Assembly: GCA_024123915.1 (NCBI GenBank)
Contig: CP099650.1
Location: 4,898,001-4,962,000, forward strand
Length of the DNA: 64,000 nucleotides
DNA from: Oxalobacteraceae bacterium OTU3CAMAD1
GTDB taxonomy: Bacteria; Pseudomonadota; Gammaproteobacteria; Burkholderiales; Burkholderiaceae_D
Reading direction: 5' to 3'
The translations under genes and the position numbers were made by a program. Every line of letters starts with the position of its first letter. Positions within the stretch are counted from its first letter, which is position 1. Shown in pieces: positions 35,969 to 43,422 of this stretch. The notes under the pieces were generated by a model. The model had not been told where the DNA came from, ran no database searches, and saw nothing but the letters and a program-made list of their open reading frames with translations.

Positions 35969-38128
35969 ATGTACCAATCAGAAATACCTCGCACCCAACC
36001 GACCCCGATCGCACGCGCCCTGCAGGCTGGCCTGGCCGGCCTGTTCTTCTCCGGCGCCGCCGGCGCGGCCGAGACGCCGCCGGCCCCGCAGCCCGACAGC
36101 GCCCTGCCGACCGTCTACGTGACCGGCGCACAGGAAACGGGCACCGGCGCGGTGGCCGGCTACGCGGCCAGGCGCAGCGCCAGCGGCACCAAGACCGACA
36201 CCCCGATCATCGAAACGCCGCAGTCGATCACCATCATCGGCGCCGAGCAGATCGAAACGCTCGGCGCCCGCACCATCGCCGAGGCGCTGGGCTACGCCGT
36301 GGGCGGCACCCTGCGCCCGGAGCGCACCGGCGACGAGATCACGCTGCGCGGCTTCCAGCTGCTGTCGACCTTCCGCGACGGCACCAATTACCAGGTCAAC
36401 CGCTTCGACGGCCAGCAGGAGGTCTACGGCCTCGAACGCATCGAGGTGCTCAAGGGGGCCTCGTCGATCCTGTACGGCATGTCCTCGCCCGGCGGCGTGC
36501 TCAACACCGTGAGCAAACGGCCGACCGCCGAAACCCTGCGCGAACTCAACGCCGAAGCCGGCTCCTTCGACCGCAAGCAGGTCTCGGGCGACTTCGGCGG
36601 CAAGCTTACCGAGGACGGCGCGTGGACCTACCGTCTGACCGGGCTGCAGCGCGACAGCGGCGCTTTCATCGACTACATGCGCGACGACCGCACCTACCTG
36701 GCCCCGGCGCTCACATGGCGCCCCAACGCCGCCACCAGCGTGACCTTGCTGTCCGAATACCAGCGCGACCGCGGCAACTACGGCGCCGACGACCTGCCCG
36801 CCTCGGGCACCTTGCGCCAGAACGTGCACGGCACGATCCCGCGCGACCGCTTCACCGGCGAACCGGACTACGACCACTTCCGCATCAAGCGCTACTCGGC
36901 CGGCTACATCGTCGACCACGCGTTCACCGACAACCTCAAGCTGCGCCACAGCCTGCGCAAATACCATATGGACCAGGACTGGGCCTCGATCGGCACGGCC
37001 GCCGACTACGAGGCCGACCAGCGCACCATCAAGCGCTTCGCCGAAGACCGCGACGAGCACACCAATCGCCTGAACTCGGACACCTCGCTGCAATACGACT
37101 GGCGCGCCGCCGGCGTCGAGCACAAAACCCTGGTCGGCCTGGACTACACCGAAACCAGGCGCACCAGCGAGCGCTTCGACCGCGCCGTCGGCACCCTGGA
37201 CCTGTATGCGCCAGTCTACGGCGGCGCGCTCGGCCCGGCCGTCTATTCGTATGGTTTCCGCACCCGCGACAAGCAGATGGGCCTGTACTTCCAGGACCAG
37301 ATGAAGTTCGGCGGCAAATGGGTTCTGCTGCTGGGCGGGCGCCAGGATTGGGTGCGCCAGACCGAATGCGACTTCCGCGATCCGTCACTGTGCTCGGCCG
37401 ACCATGAAAAGAGTGACGCCTTCACCGGCCGCGCCGGGCTGGTCTACCTGGCCGACAACGGCCTGGCGCCGTTCGTCGGCTTCAGCCAGTCGTTCGCGCC
37501 CACCAGCGGCACGGACCGCAACGGCAGCCGCTTCAAGCCGACCGAGGGTGAGCAGGTCGAGGCGGGCGTGCGCTACCAGCCCGCCGGCGGCGCGCTGATG
37601 CTGTCGGCGGCTACCTACCAGCTGACCCAGGGCAACGTGCTGAGCCAGGACCCGCTGGACCGCCGCTATGCGCGCCAGCAGGGCGAGGTGCGCTCGCGCG
37701 GTGTCGAGCTCGAGGCGCGCGGACGGATCGGGCGCAACGCCCAGGTGCTTGCCGCCTACACCTACACGGACGCGCGCGTGACCAAGGCCAGCCCGTTGTT
37801 CCCCGAGCAGGTCGGGGACCGCACCAACGGCGTGCCGTACAACCAGTTCTCGCTGTGGGGGGATTACAGCTTCGGCGATTTCGGCCTGCCCGGCCTGAAG
37901 ATCGGCGCCGGCGCCCGCTACATGGGCGAGACCACCAGCACCTACACCGACGTGGTGGCGCCGGCCTACACCGTCATCGACGCCATGGCCAGCTACAGCA
38001 CCGGCCCGTGGCGCCTGGCGCTCAATGTCGGCAACCTGGCCGACAAGCACTTCTACACCAGCTGTCCGTTCTCCTGCTTCTATGGTGAATCACGCAATGT
38101 GAAGGCGTCGCTCAGTTATCGCTGGTAA
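35969..38128 (+). CDS. TonB-dependent siderophore receptor
   Basis: 719 aa. Signal peptide about 1-33, plug domain from about 60 (TPIIETPQSITIIGAEQIETLG; EVLKGASSILYGMSSPGGVLNTVSKRP, the siderophore-receptor plug hallmark), then a 22-strand barrel ending LSYRW. No N-terminal STN signalling domain, so it does not transmit a signal to an anti-sigma factor. The promoter at 35848 suggests it is read by the ECF sigma factor encoded convergently, 16 bases downstream. A probable hydroxamate-type ferric siderophore is the ligand (inference). Confidence 0.87.
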   Translation: MYQSEIPRTQPTPIARALQAGLAGLFFSGAAGAAETPPAPQPDSALPTVYVTGAQETGTGAVAGYAARRSASGTKTDTPIIETPQSITIIGAEQIETLGARTIAEALGYAVGGTLRPERTGDEITLRGFQLLSTFRDGTNYQVNRFDGQQEVYGLERIEVLKGASSILYGMSSPGGVLNTVSKRPTAETLRELNAEAGSFDRKQVSGDFGGKLTEDGAWTYRLTGLQRDSGAFIDYMRDDRTYLAPALTWRPNAATSVTLLSEYQRDRGNYGADDLPASGTLRQNVHGTIPRDRFTGEPDYDHFRIKRYSAGYIVDHAFTDNLKLRHSLRKYHMDQDWASIGTAADYEADQRTIKRFAEDRDEHTNRLNSDTSLQYDWRAAGVEHKTLVGLDYTETRRTSERFDRAVGTLDLYAPVYGGALGPAVYSYGFRTRDKQMGLYFQDQMKFGGKWVLLLGGRQDWVRQTECDFRDPSLCSADHEKSDAFTGRAGLVYLADNGLAPFVGFSQSFAPTSGTDRNGSRFKPTEGEQVEAGVRYQPAGGALMLSAATYQLTQGNVLSQDPLDRRYARQQGEVRSRGVELEARGRIGRNAQVLAAYTYTDARVTKASPLFPEQVGDRTNGVPYNQFSLWGDYSFGDFGLPGLKIGAGARYMGETTSTYTDVVAPAYTVIDAMASYSTGPWRLALNVGNLADKHFYTSCPFSCFYGESRNVKASLSYRW

Positions 38129-38143
38129 GGCGAAAGCGCGCGC

Positions 38144-38668
38144 CTAGCCGATGTCGACCAGCTCGCGGCAGCAGGCGATGGCCTGGTTGGCGTCGCGCAG
38201 CATGAAGTTGACCAGGGTGGCCGAGCAGCCGATCTCCTGGGCGATGTCGCGCTGGGTCAGGCCGCCCAGGCGCGACAGTTCGAACACATGGCGGGTGCGC
38301 GACGGCAGGCCGCACAGGATGCGGTCGATGGCGTCGATCACCTGCATGCCGTGCAGCTGATGGTCGGGGATGCTGCCGCCGGACACCTGCGGCAGTTCGC
38401 CGTCGTCCGGGTAGATGCGGTAGGACGACTCGACCGCCTGGCGGCGGCAATGGTCGAGCGCCATGTTGCGCACCACCTGGCAGCAATAGCAAAATGGCTT
38501 GAGGATGTCGCGCCCGCCCGTCATCTCGACCACCTTCAGGTAGGCGTCCTGGATGACCTCGTCGGCGGTGTGCGAGGTGCCGACGATTTTGTGGGCGATG
38601 CGGCGCAGTTGCGCCCGGTGCTGGATAAAAATGTCCCCAAGGACTGTTTGCTGCAATTCCACCGACAT
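38144..38668 (-). CDS. ECF sigma factor, OrbS/PvdS iron-starvation type
   Basis: 174 aa. The ATG has GGAGG about 5 bases upstream; a TTG one codon earlier is less likely. Sigma region 2 (HTADEVIQDAYLKVVE, YCCQVVRNMALDHCRRQA) and region 4.2 (LPSRTRHVFELSRLGGLTQRDIAQEIGCSATLVNFMLRDA) resemble PvdS more than FecI, including the TLVNFM-RDA ending. No FecR-like anti-sigma gene is adjacent, and the neighbouring receptor lacks an STN domain; both fit OrbS/PvdS. A Fur box at 38721-38739 indicates iron repression. Confidence 0.87.
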   Translation of the reverse strand: MSVELQQTVLGDIFIQHRAQLRRIAHKIVGTSHTADEVIQDAYLKVVEMTGGRDILKPFCYCCQVVRNMALDHCRRQAVESSYRIYPDDGELPQVSGGSIPDHQLHGMQVIDAIDRILCGLPSRTRHVFELSRLGGLTQRDIAQEIGCSATLVNFMLRDANQAIACCRELVDIG

Positions 38669-38720
38669 CAAAACCTCCGCATTGGTTAAATCAGCATGTT
38701 TATCGTTTGGCTAACTATTG

Positions 38721-38739
38721 AATGCGAATCATTATCATT
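38721..38739. promoter_or_regulatory. Fur box upstream of the ECF sigma gene
   Basis: AATGCGAATCATTATCATT; the reverse complement reads AATGATAATGATTCGCATT, a close match to the Fur 19-mer GATAATGATAATCATTATC. It lies 53-71 bases before the sigma start. Confidence 0.8.
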
Positions 38740-38806
38740 TATTTTTAATAAAGTGTCTACATATTCCCGGCTGCGCCGCCGGGCGATGGTGGTGGGAATG
38801 CGACGC

Positions 38807-38828
38807 ATTACTCATCTTGATGAGTAAT
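38807..38828. promoter_or_regulatory. palindromic candidate operator
   Basis: ATTACTCATC and GATGAGTAAT, a perfect 10-bp inverted repeat separated by TT. It lies about 95 bases upstream of the rhamnogalacturonan lyase start and could bind a dimeric regulator or fold as a hairpin. The regulator is unknown. Confidence 0.5.
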
Positions 38829-38921
38829 CATCGCATCACATACCGGACATGCTTTTTCTGAATGTCTTTGCATTAACCTAGCCTGCCGAGTTGGTCTTCC
38901 CCACCCTGAAAGGTGCACTCC

Positions 38922-40769
38922 ATGATTCCCGCAAAAGTTCCCGCCGTCGTCTTCACGCTGGCCCTGGCCAGTTGCGCGCAGGTCGGCGCCGTCGTCACCT
39001 CCCCCGGCAAGCAGATCGAATTACTCAACCGGGGCGCGGTGGCGATCCAGACCTCCGGCGGCGTGTTCGTCAGCTGGCGCCTGCTGGCCACGGACGCGGG
39101 CGGCGTGGCGTTCAACGTCTATCGCGGCAGCACCAAGCTCAATGGCACCCCGCTCACGCAGCTCAACTACACGGACGCGGGCGGCACCGCCGCCAGCGCG
39201 TACTCGGTGCGCGCGGTCGTCAACGGCACGGAGCAAACCGGCGCCGGCGCCGGCGCCACCTGGTCGGCGCCGTACAAGACGGTGCCGGTGCAGCGTCCGG
39301 CCGGCGGCACCTCGACCGACGGCGTGGCCTACACCTACGAGATCAACGATGGCACGCCGGCCGACCTCGACGGCGACGGCGCCTACGAGCTCATCGTCAA
39401 ATGGCAGCCGACCAACGCCAAGGACAATTCGCAGTCCGGCTACACCGGCAACACCCTGGTCGACGCTTATAAACTCGACGGCACGCGCCTGTGGCGCATC
39501 GATCTGGGGCGCAACATCCGCGCCGGCGCCCACTACACGACGATGGTGGCCTACGACTTCGACGGCGACGGCAAGGCCGAGATCATGATGAAGACGGCCG
39601 ACGCCACCGTCGACGGCACCGGCGCGACGATCGGCTCGGCGAGCGCCGACCACCGCAACAGTTCCGGCTACATCCTGACGGGGCCGGAGTTCCTGACCGT
39701 GTTCAACGGCCAGACCGGCAAGGCGATGAAGACCACCAACTACCTGCCGGCGCGCGGCACCGTCTCGAGCTGGGGCGACAACTACGGCAACCGGGTCGAC
39801 CGCTTCCTCGGCGGCGTGGCCAACCTGGACGGCGCCCGCCCGAGCGCGGTGTTTTCGCGCGGCTACTACACGCGCGCCGTCATCGCCGCCTGGGACTGGC
39901 GCGACGGCGCGCTGACGAGCCGCTGGGTGTTCGACACCGACGTCGCCGGCAGCGCCGCGCGCGGCCAGGGCGCGCACTGGTTCAGCGTGGCCGACGTCAA
40001 CAGCGACGGCAAGGACGACATCGTCTACGGGGCGGCCACCATCGACAGCTATGGGCAACTGCTGTATTCGACCGGCCTGTGCCACGGGGATGCTTTGCAC
40101 GTCGGTAAATTCAACCCGAACCTGGCGGGCTTGCAGGTGTACATGGTGCACGAGACGCCAAGCTGCTACGGCGCCAGCGGCACCGGCATGCACAACGCGG
40201 CCACCGGCGCGCTGCTGTGGGGCACCAGCGGCGAAGGCGTGGACGTGGGGCGCGGCGTGTGCATGGACATCGATCCGGCCTATCCCGGCGAGGAGTGCTG
40301 GGGTAGTCGCGGCAGCTTGCGCAGCGCGACCGGGGTGCAGATCGGCACCAACCGGCCGAGCCAGATGAACTTCGCGGCGTGGTGGGATGGGGATTTGTTG
40401 CGGGAGGCGCTGGATGGGACGCAGATCAGCAAGTGGAATGCGTCGAGCAGCAGTTCGAGCGTGCTGGTGAACGCGGCCGATGCCGGCGGCGCGTCCAACA
40501 ACAGCACCAAGGCGACGCCGGTGTTGAGCGCCGATTTGCTGGGGGATTGGCGCGAGGAGGTGGTGTGGAGGAATAGCGCGAATACGGCGCTGTTAATCTA
40601 CAGCACCACGGCGCCGACGACCACGCGCTTGCCAACCTTGATGCACAATCCGCAATACCGGGCGCAGGTGGCGGCGCAGAACGCGGGGTATAACCAGCCG
40701 CCGCATCCGAGTTTCTATCTCGGCGCGGGAATGGGGACGTTTGTGCAGGAGCCGGTGCATACGCCGTGA
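38922..40769 (+). CDS. PL11 rhamnogalacturonan lyase, exported
   Basis: 615 aa from the ATG with AAAGGTG about 8 bases upstream (a GTG three codons earlier is possible). Signal peptide with a Cys in LALASCAQ that could serve as a lipobox. Family 11 features: N-terminal FN3-like part (GVFVSWRLLATDAGGVAFNVYRG), then the eight-bladed propeller with calcium-binding DLDGDGAYELIVKW and DFDGDGKAEIMMK repeats and the end DWREEVVWR. It cleaves the rhamnogalacturonan I backbone of pectin by beta-elimination. No other pectin genes lie nearby. Confidence 0.9.
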   Translation: MIPAKVPAVVFTLALASCAQVGAVVTSPGKQIELLNRGAVAIQTSGGVFVSWRLLATDAGGVAFNVYRGSTKLNGTPLTQLNYTDAGGTAASAYSVRAVVNGTEQTGAGAGATWSAPYKTVPVQRPAGGTSTDGVAYTYEINDGTPADLDGDGAYELIVKWQPTNAKDNSQSGYTGNTLVDAYKLDGTRLWRIDLGRNIRAGAHYTTMVAYDFDGDGKAEIMMKTADATVDGTGATIGSASADHRNSSGYILTGPEFLTVFNGQTGKAMKTTNYLPARGTVSSWGDNYGNRVDRFLGGVANLDGARPSAVFSRGYYTRAVIAAWDWRDGALTSRWVFDTDVAGSAARGQGAHWFSVADVNSDGKDDIVYGAATIDSYGQLLYSTGLCHGDALHVGKFNPNLAGLQVYMVHETPSCYGASGTGMHNAATGALLWGTSGEGVDVGRGVCMDIDPAYPGEECWGSRGSLRSATGVQIGTNRPSQMNFAAWWDGDLLREALDGTQISKWNASSSSSSVLVNAADAGGASNNSTKATPVLSADLLGDWREEVVWRNSANTALLIYSTTAPTTTRLPTLMHNPQYRAQVAAQNAGYNQPPHPSFYLGAGMGTFVQEPVHTP

Positions 40770-40821
40770 CCAGGCCAGCGCGTTTCCACGACGGCCTGCG
40801 GCTCGTGCGTGACAACGGTAT

Positions 40822-40919
40822 CACGTAGGGCGGATTAGGCGGAACGCCATAATCGGCCATCTATGAGCCGCTGGCGACGCACACATGGCCGATTACGCTT
40901 CGCTAATCCGCCCTACGTG
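40822..40919. repeat. dispersed palindromic (REP/BIME-like) element, copy 3
   Basis: About 98 bases bounded by CACGTAGGGCGGATTA and TAATCCGCCCTACGTG. The inner half-units are GGCGGAACGCC then CGCTTCGC, the same order as copy 2. It lies in the gap between the convergent PL11 and AraC genes. Confidence 0.9.
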
Positions 40920-40972
40920 TTTCCGGAGTTTGCGTGGTTGCGGGCCTTGGGATTACCTACGGGACTTTCGCT

Positions 40973-42019
40973 CTACAGCGGCACGCTCAGCAGGCCGTCG
41001 CGCAGCAGGCTGGGCGTGAGGCCGGTCCAGCGCTTGAACGAGCGACGGAAATTGGTGGCGTCGTGGAAACCGAGGTATTGCGCCACCGCTTCGTTGTCGT
41101 AACCGCGCGCCTGGAAAAGGTGGATCGCCACGTGCGCGCGCACCTGGTCGAGCTCGGCCTGGAAATGGCTGCCGTGACGCGCCAGATGACGCTTCATCGT
41201 CGCCGCGCTGACGCCGAACGCGGCCGCGCTTAGCTCCAAAGTGGGGCCGAGCCGTATGTTGGCCAGCAAATGGTCGTACAGCGCCGACAGCAAACTGGGC
41301 GCCAGCGCCAGCTTGTCGGCGCCCGCCTCCGCCGCCGCGCTGTTGAGCGCCATCGACGCCGCCATCGCGTTGCCGCGCGGCCAGGGCCGGTCGAGCCACT
41401 CCGGATTGATCAGCATCGCGTCCAGATGGCAGTTGAAGCGCAGGTCGGCGCCCAGATGCACCTCGTGCTGCTCCACGTGCGCCGGCGCGCTGCGGTTCAG
41501 GCAGTAACGCCACGGCAGGCGCTCGCCGGCCAGCCAGCGGCACATCGCCGTCACCGCCGTCATGTGCATTTCCACCAGCGCCGGCAACTGGCTGGGCGCG
41601 CCGAAGCTATCGGTCCAGTACAGCACGGCCAAGCCGCCCTCCTCGCGCAGGCGCGGCGTCAACAATGGACACAAACGCATCGCGCCGGCGCACAGGATCT
41701 CCAGCGCCTGCCGCAAATTCTGCGCCTGCAGCAAGGCGTGGCTGAACGCACCGAAGTGACCCGGCAGCATTTGCTGGCCCAGCATGAAGCTGGTGTCGGG
41801 GCTGTCCAGTTCGCGCATCACGTTAGCCAGCAATTGCAGGTATTGCGCCGGGCTGAGCACGACGTCGGCGTCCGGCATCTCCCACCCGCGCAGGCCCGTT
41901 CCGCGCAAGGCCTTGTCGCCCTGCTCGTCGAGCTCGCGGCTGCGCGCATAGTCGAGGATCAATGCCGGCTGGTGCTGCGCCGGAATAAATTCATCGCCGA
42001 TTTGCCGGTAGTCGATCAC
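40973..42019 (-). CDS. AraC-family transcriptional regulator
   Basis: 348 aa from a GTG start (VIDYRQIGDEF) that overlaps the TGA of the upstream GGDEF gene; longer frames upstream have no ribosome site. The N-terminal part is the arabinose-binding/OruR-type domain (residues about 20-210). The C-terminal 100 residues hold two helix-turn-helices (FGVSAATMKRHLARHGSHFQAELDQVR, NEAVAQYLGFHDATNFRRSFKRWTGLTP). Coupling to a degenerate GGDEF protein suggests a joint signalling role. Confidence 0.85.
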   Translation of the reverse strand: MIDYRQIGDEFIPAQHQPALILDYARSRELDEQGDKALRGTGLRGWEMPDADVVLSPAQYLQLLANVMRELDSPDTSFMLGQQMLPGHFGAFSHALLQAQNLRQALEILCAGAMRLCPLLTPRLREEGGLAVLYWTDSFGAPSQLPALVEMHMTAVTAMCRWLAGERLPWRYCLNRSAPAHVEQHEVHLGADLRFNCHLDAMLINPEWLDRPWPRGNAMAASMALNSAAAEAGADKLALAPSLLSALYDHLLANIRLGPTLELSAAAFGVSAATMKRHLARHGSHFQAELDQVRAHVAIHLFQARGYDNEAVAQYLGFHDATNFRRSFKRWTGLTPSLLRDGLLSVPL

Positions 42020-42954
42020 GCGGCCGCCGTCGCAGCCAGGACAGTGGAGCCTGCCGCCGCCACGGCCACCGGGGCCGCCGGTTGCGACACCGCCCGGCTC
42101 AGTTCGGCCAGCAGCACGTCCGGCGCCGCGTCCGCGTTGGAGCACGCGTGGCGCAGGCTAATGCCGACCCGGCCGCCTTTGGCGTGGTGGCGCATCTGGC
42201 CGACCATGCTCGCCAGATGCCGGGCCAACCAGCTGGCCTCTTCCACACTGGTGTCGGGCAACAGCAAGGCAAAGCGGTCGCCCGCATAGCGGCACAGCAA
42301 ATCGTCGTTGCGCAGATTGAGCAGCAGCATGTGGCCGACGGCCTGCAGCACGCGGTCGCCCTCGGGCTGGCCGAATTCGCGGTTGATCAGGTGGAAGCCG
42401 TCGATGTCCAGCAGCACCAGCGCGCAGGGCTGGCCCGGCCGGCGCGACTGCTCGTGGCGGATCTGGCGCCGCAAATAGTCGGCGTTGGCCAGTTGGGTGA
42501 CGCGGTCGAAGGCGCGGTGATCTCGGAACAACCGTTCGCGCTTTTGCAAATGCTCGTTGAGGCGGAACTGTTCGTGCCGCCAGTAATACATGCCGATGGT
42601 GACCACCAGCATGCCAACCGGCACCATGCTCTCCAGCCAGTGATCCCACCGCGCCGCCTTGCTAATGGTGAAAAATTCATCCATGCAATCGGCGAAGGAA
42701 CCGATCATGATCAGCGCCAGGCCGCCGGCAAGCAAGCGGGTGACCAGGCCGCCGGGACGGCTGCTCAAGGTAAACAATACCCAGCTGCCGGCCATGACGG
42801 CGGTACCGCCTTCGCTGACGATGTCCGTCCATTTCCAGTACTCGAAAGATTTTGCCACACCGAGGGTGGCGTACAGGAACAGGCAGACCAGCAGGGCGAG
42901 GCCTGCCGCGATCAGGGTGGAACGGTGAAGTTGCAGCATGGGCGGGCTCATCAT
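42016..42954 (-). CDS. membrane protein with degenerate GGDEF domain
   Basis: 312 aa from MMSPPMLQLHR; nearby ATGs at 42951 and 42939 are alternatives, none with a strong ribosome site. Four hydrophobic segments (about 9-115) are followed by a GGDEF-like domain (RVTQLANADYLRRQI, LLDIDGFHLINREFGQPEGDRVLQ). The active-site signature reads AGDRF where catalytic diguanylate cyclases have GG(D/E)EF, so cyclase activity is unlikely. No EAL domain. It overlaps the AraC gene by 4 bases. Confidence 0.8.
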   Translation of the reverse strand: MMSPPMLQLHRSTLIAAGLALLVCLFLYATLGVAKSFEYWKWTDIVSEGGTAVMAGSWVLFTLSSRPGGLVTRLLAGGLALIMIGSFADCMDEFFTISKAARWDHWLESMVPVGMLVVTIGMYYWRHEQFRLNEHLQKRERLFRDHRAFDRVTQLANADYLRRQIRHEQSRRPGQPCALVLLDIDGFHLINREFGQPEGDRVLQAVGHMLLLNLRNDDLLCRYAGDRFALLLPDTSVEEASWLARHLASMVGQMRHHAKGGRVGISLRHACSNADAAPDVLLAELSRAVSQPAAPVAVAAAGSTVLAATAAA

Positions 42955-43106
42955 GACGGCGTCGGTAATGCGGCCGCAGCATAGTGGACATTTGTGACAA
43001 CGTCGTGACATCGACTCTCGACGCGTGGCAACACGCATCGACGCAACGACAGGTGCAAACGGCTCACAGGTAGTGGGCAAGGCGCCCCAGCTCCGTGCGG
43101 GAACGC

Positions 43107-43214
43107 GTCTCTTTTGGCTGTCTCTTTCTGTCTCTTTTCGACTCCAGCCCGCTCTAGCGCGACGAGGAGACCGAAAGAGACTAAAACCGACAGAAAGAGA
43201 CAAGCAAAAGAGAC
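43107..43214. repeat. long inverted repeat with GTCTCTTT clusters
   Basis: Arms 43107-43132 and 43189-43214 match in 24 of 26 positions when one is reverse-complemented. Each arm contains repeated GTCTCTTT (or AAAGAGAC) units, separated by a 56-base centre with further units. It lies in the divergent region between the GGDEF gene and the Pho-box promoter. It could be a structured RNA, a regulator-binding array or a mobile remnant. The rest of the 42955-43422 gap contains only the Pho promoter. Confidence 0.8.
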
Positions 43215-43355
43215 CGGTTCCCCGACGGACCCGCGTAGTGTTGCCCCTTCCTCGCCTGCCGCTGCGGCACAGGTAGCCTGTTTGCCGGGTCAATCCAGCT
43301 CATTTTCGGCCGAATCCTGCCTGCAAAGGCGCTTTCGGCCCTCCAACGCGGCAAG

Positions 43356-43389
43356 GTGTCATGCAATTGACACATTGACTACTTAGAAT
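43356..43389 (+). promoter_or_regulatory. Pho box and -10 element of the receptor-phytase operon
   Basis: GTGTCAT-GCAA-TTGACAC (43356-43373) matches the PhoB box CTGTCATAWAWCTGTCAY in 13 of 18 positions, keeping the 7-4-7 layout. After 10 bases comes TAGAAT (43384-43389), the -10 spacing of PhoB-activated promoters, whose Pho box replaces the -35. Confidence 0.75.
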
Positions 43390-43422
43390 CCGCCCGTCCT
43401 CCACCTACTATGACGGCACAGA

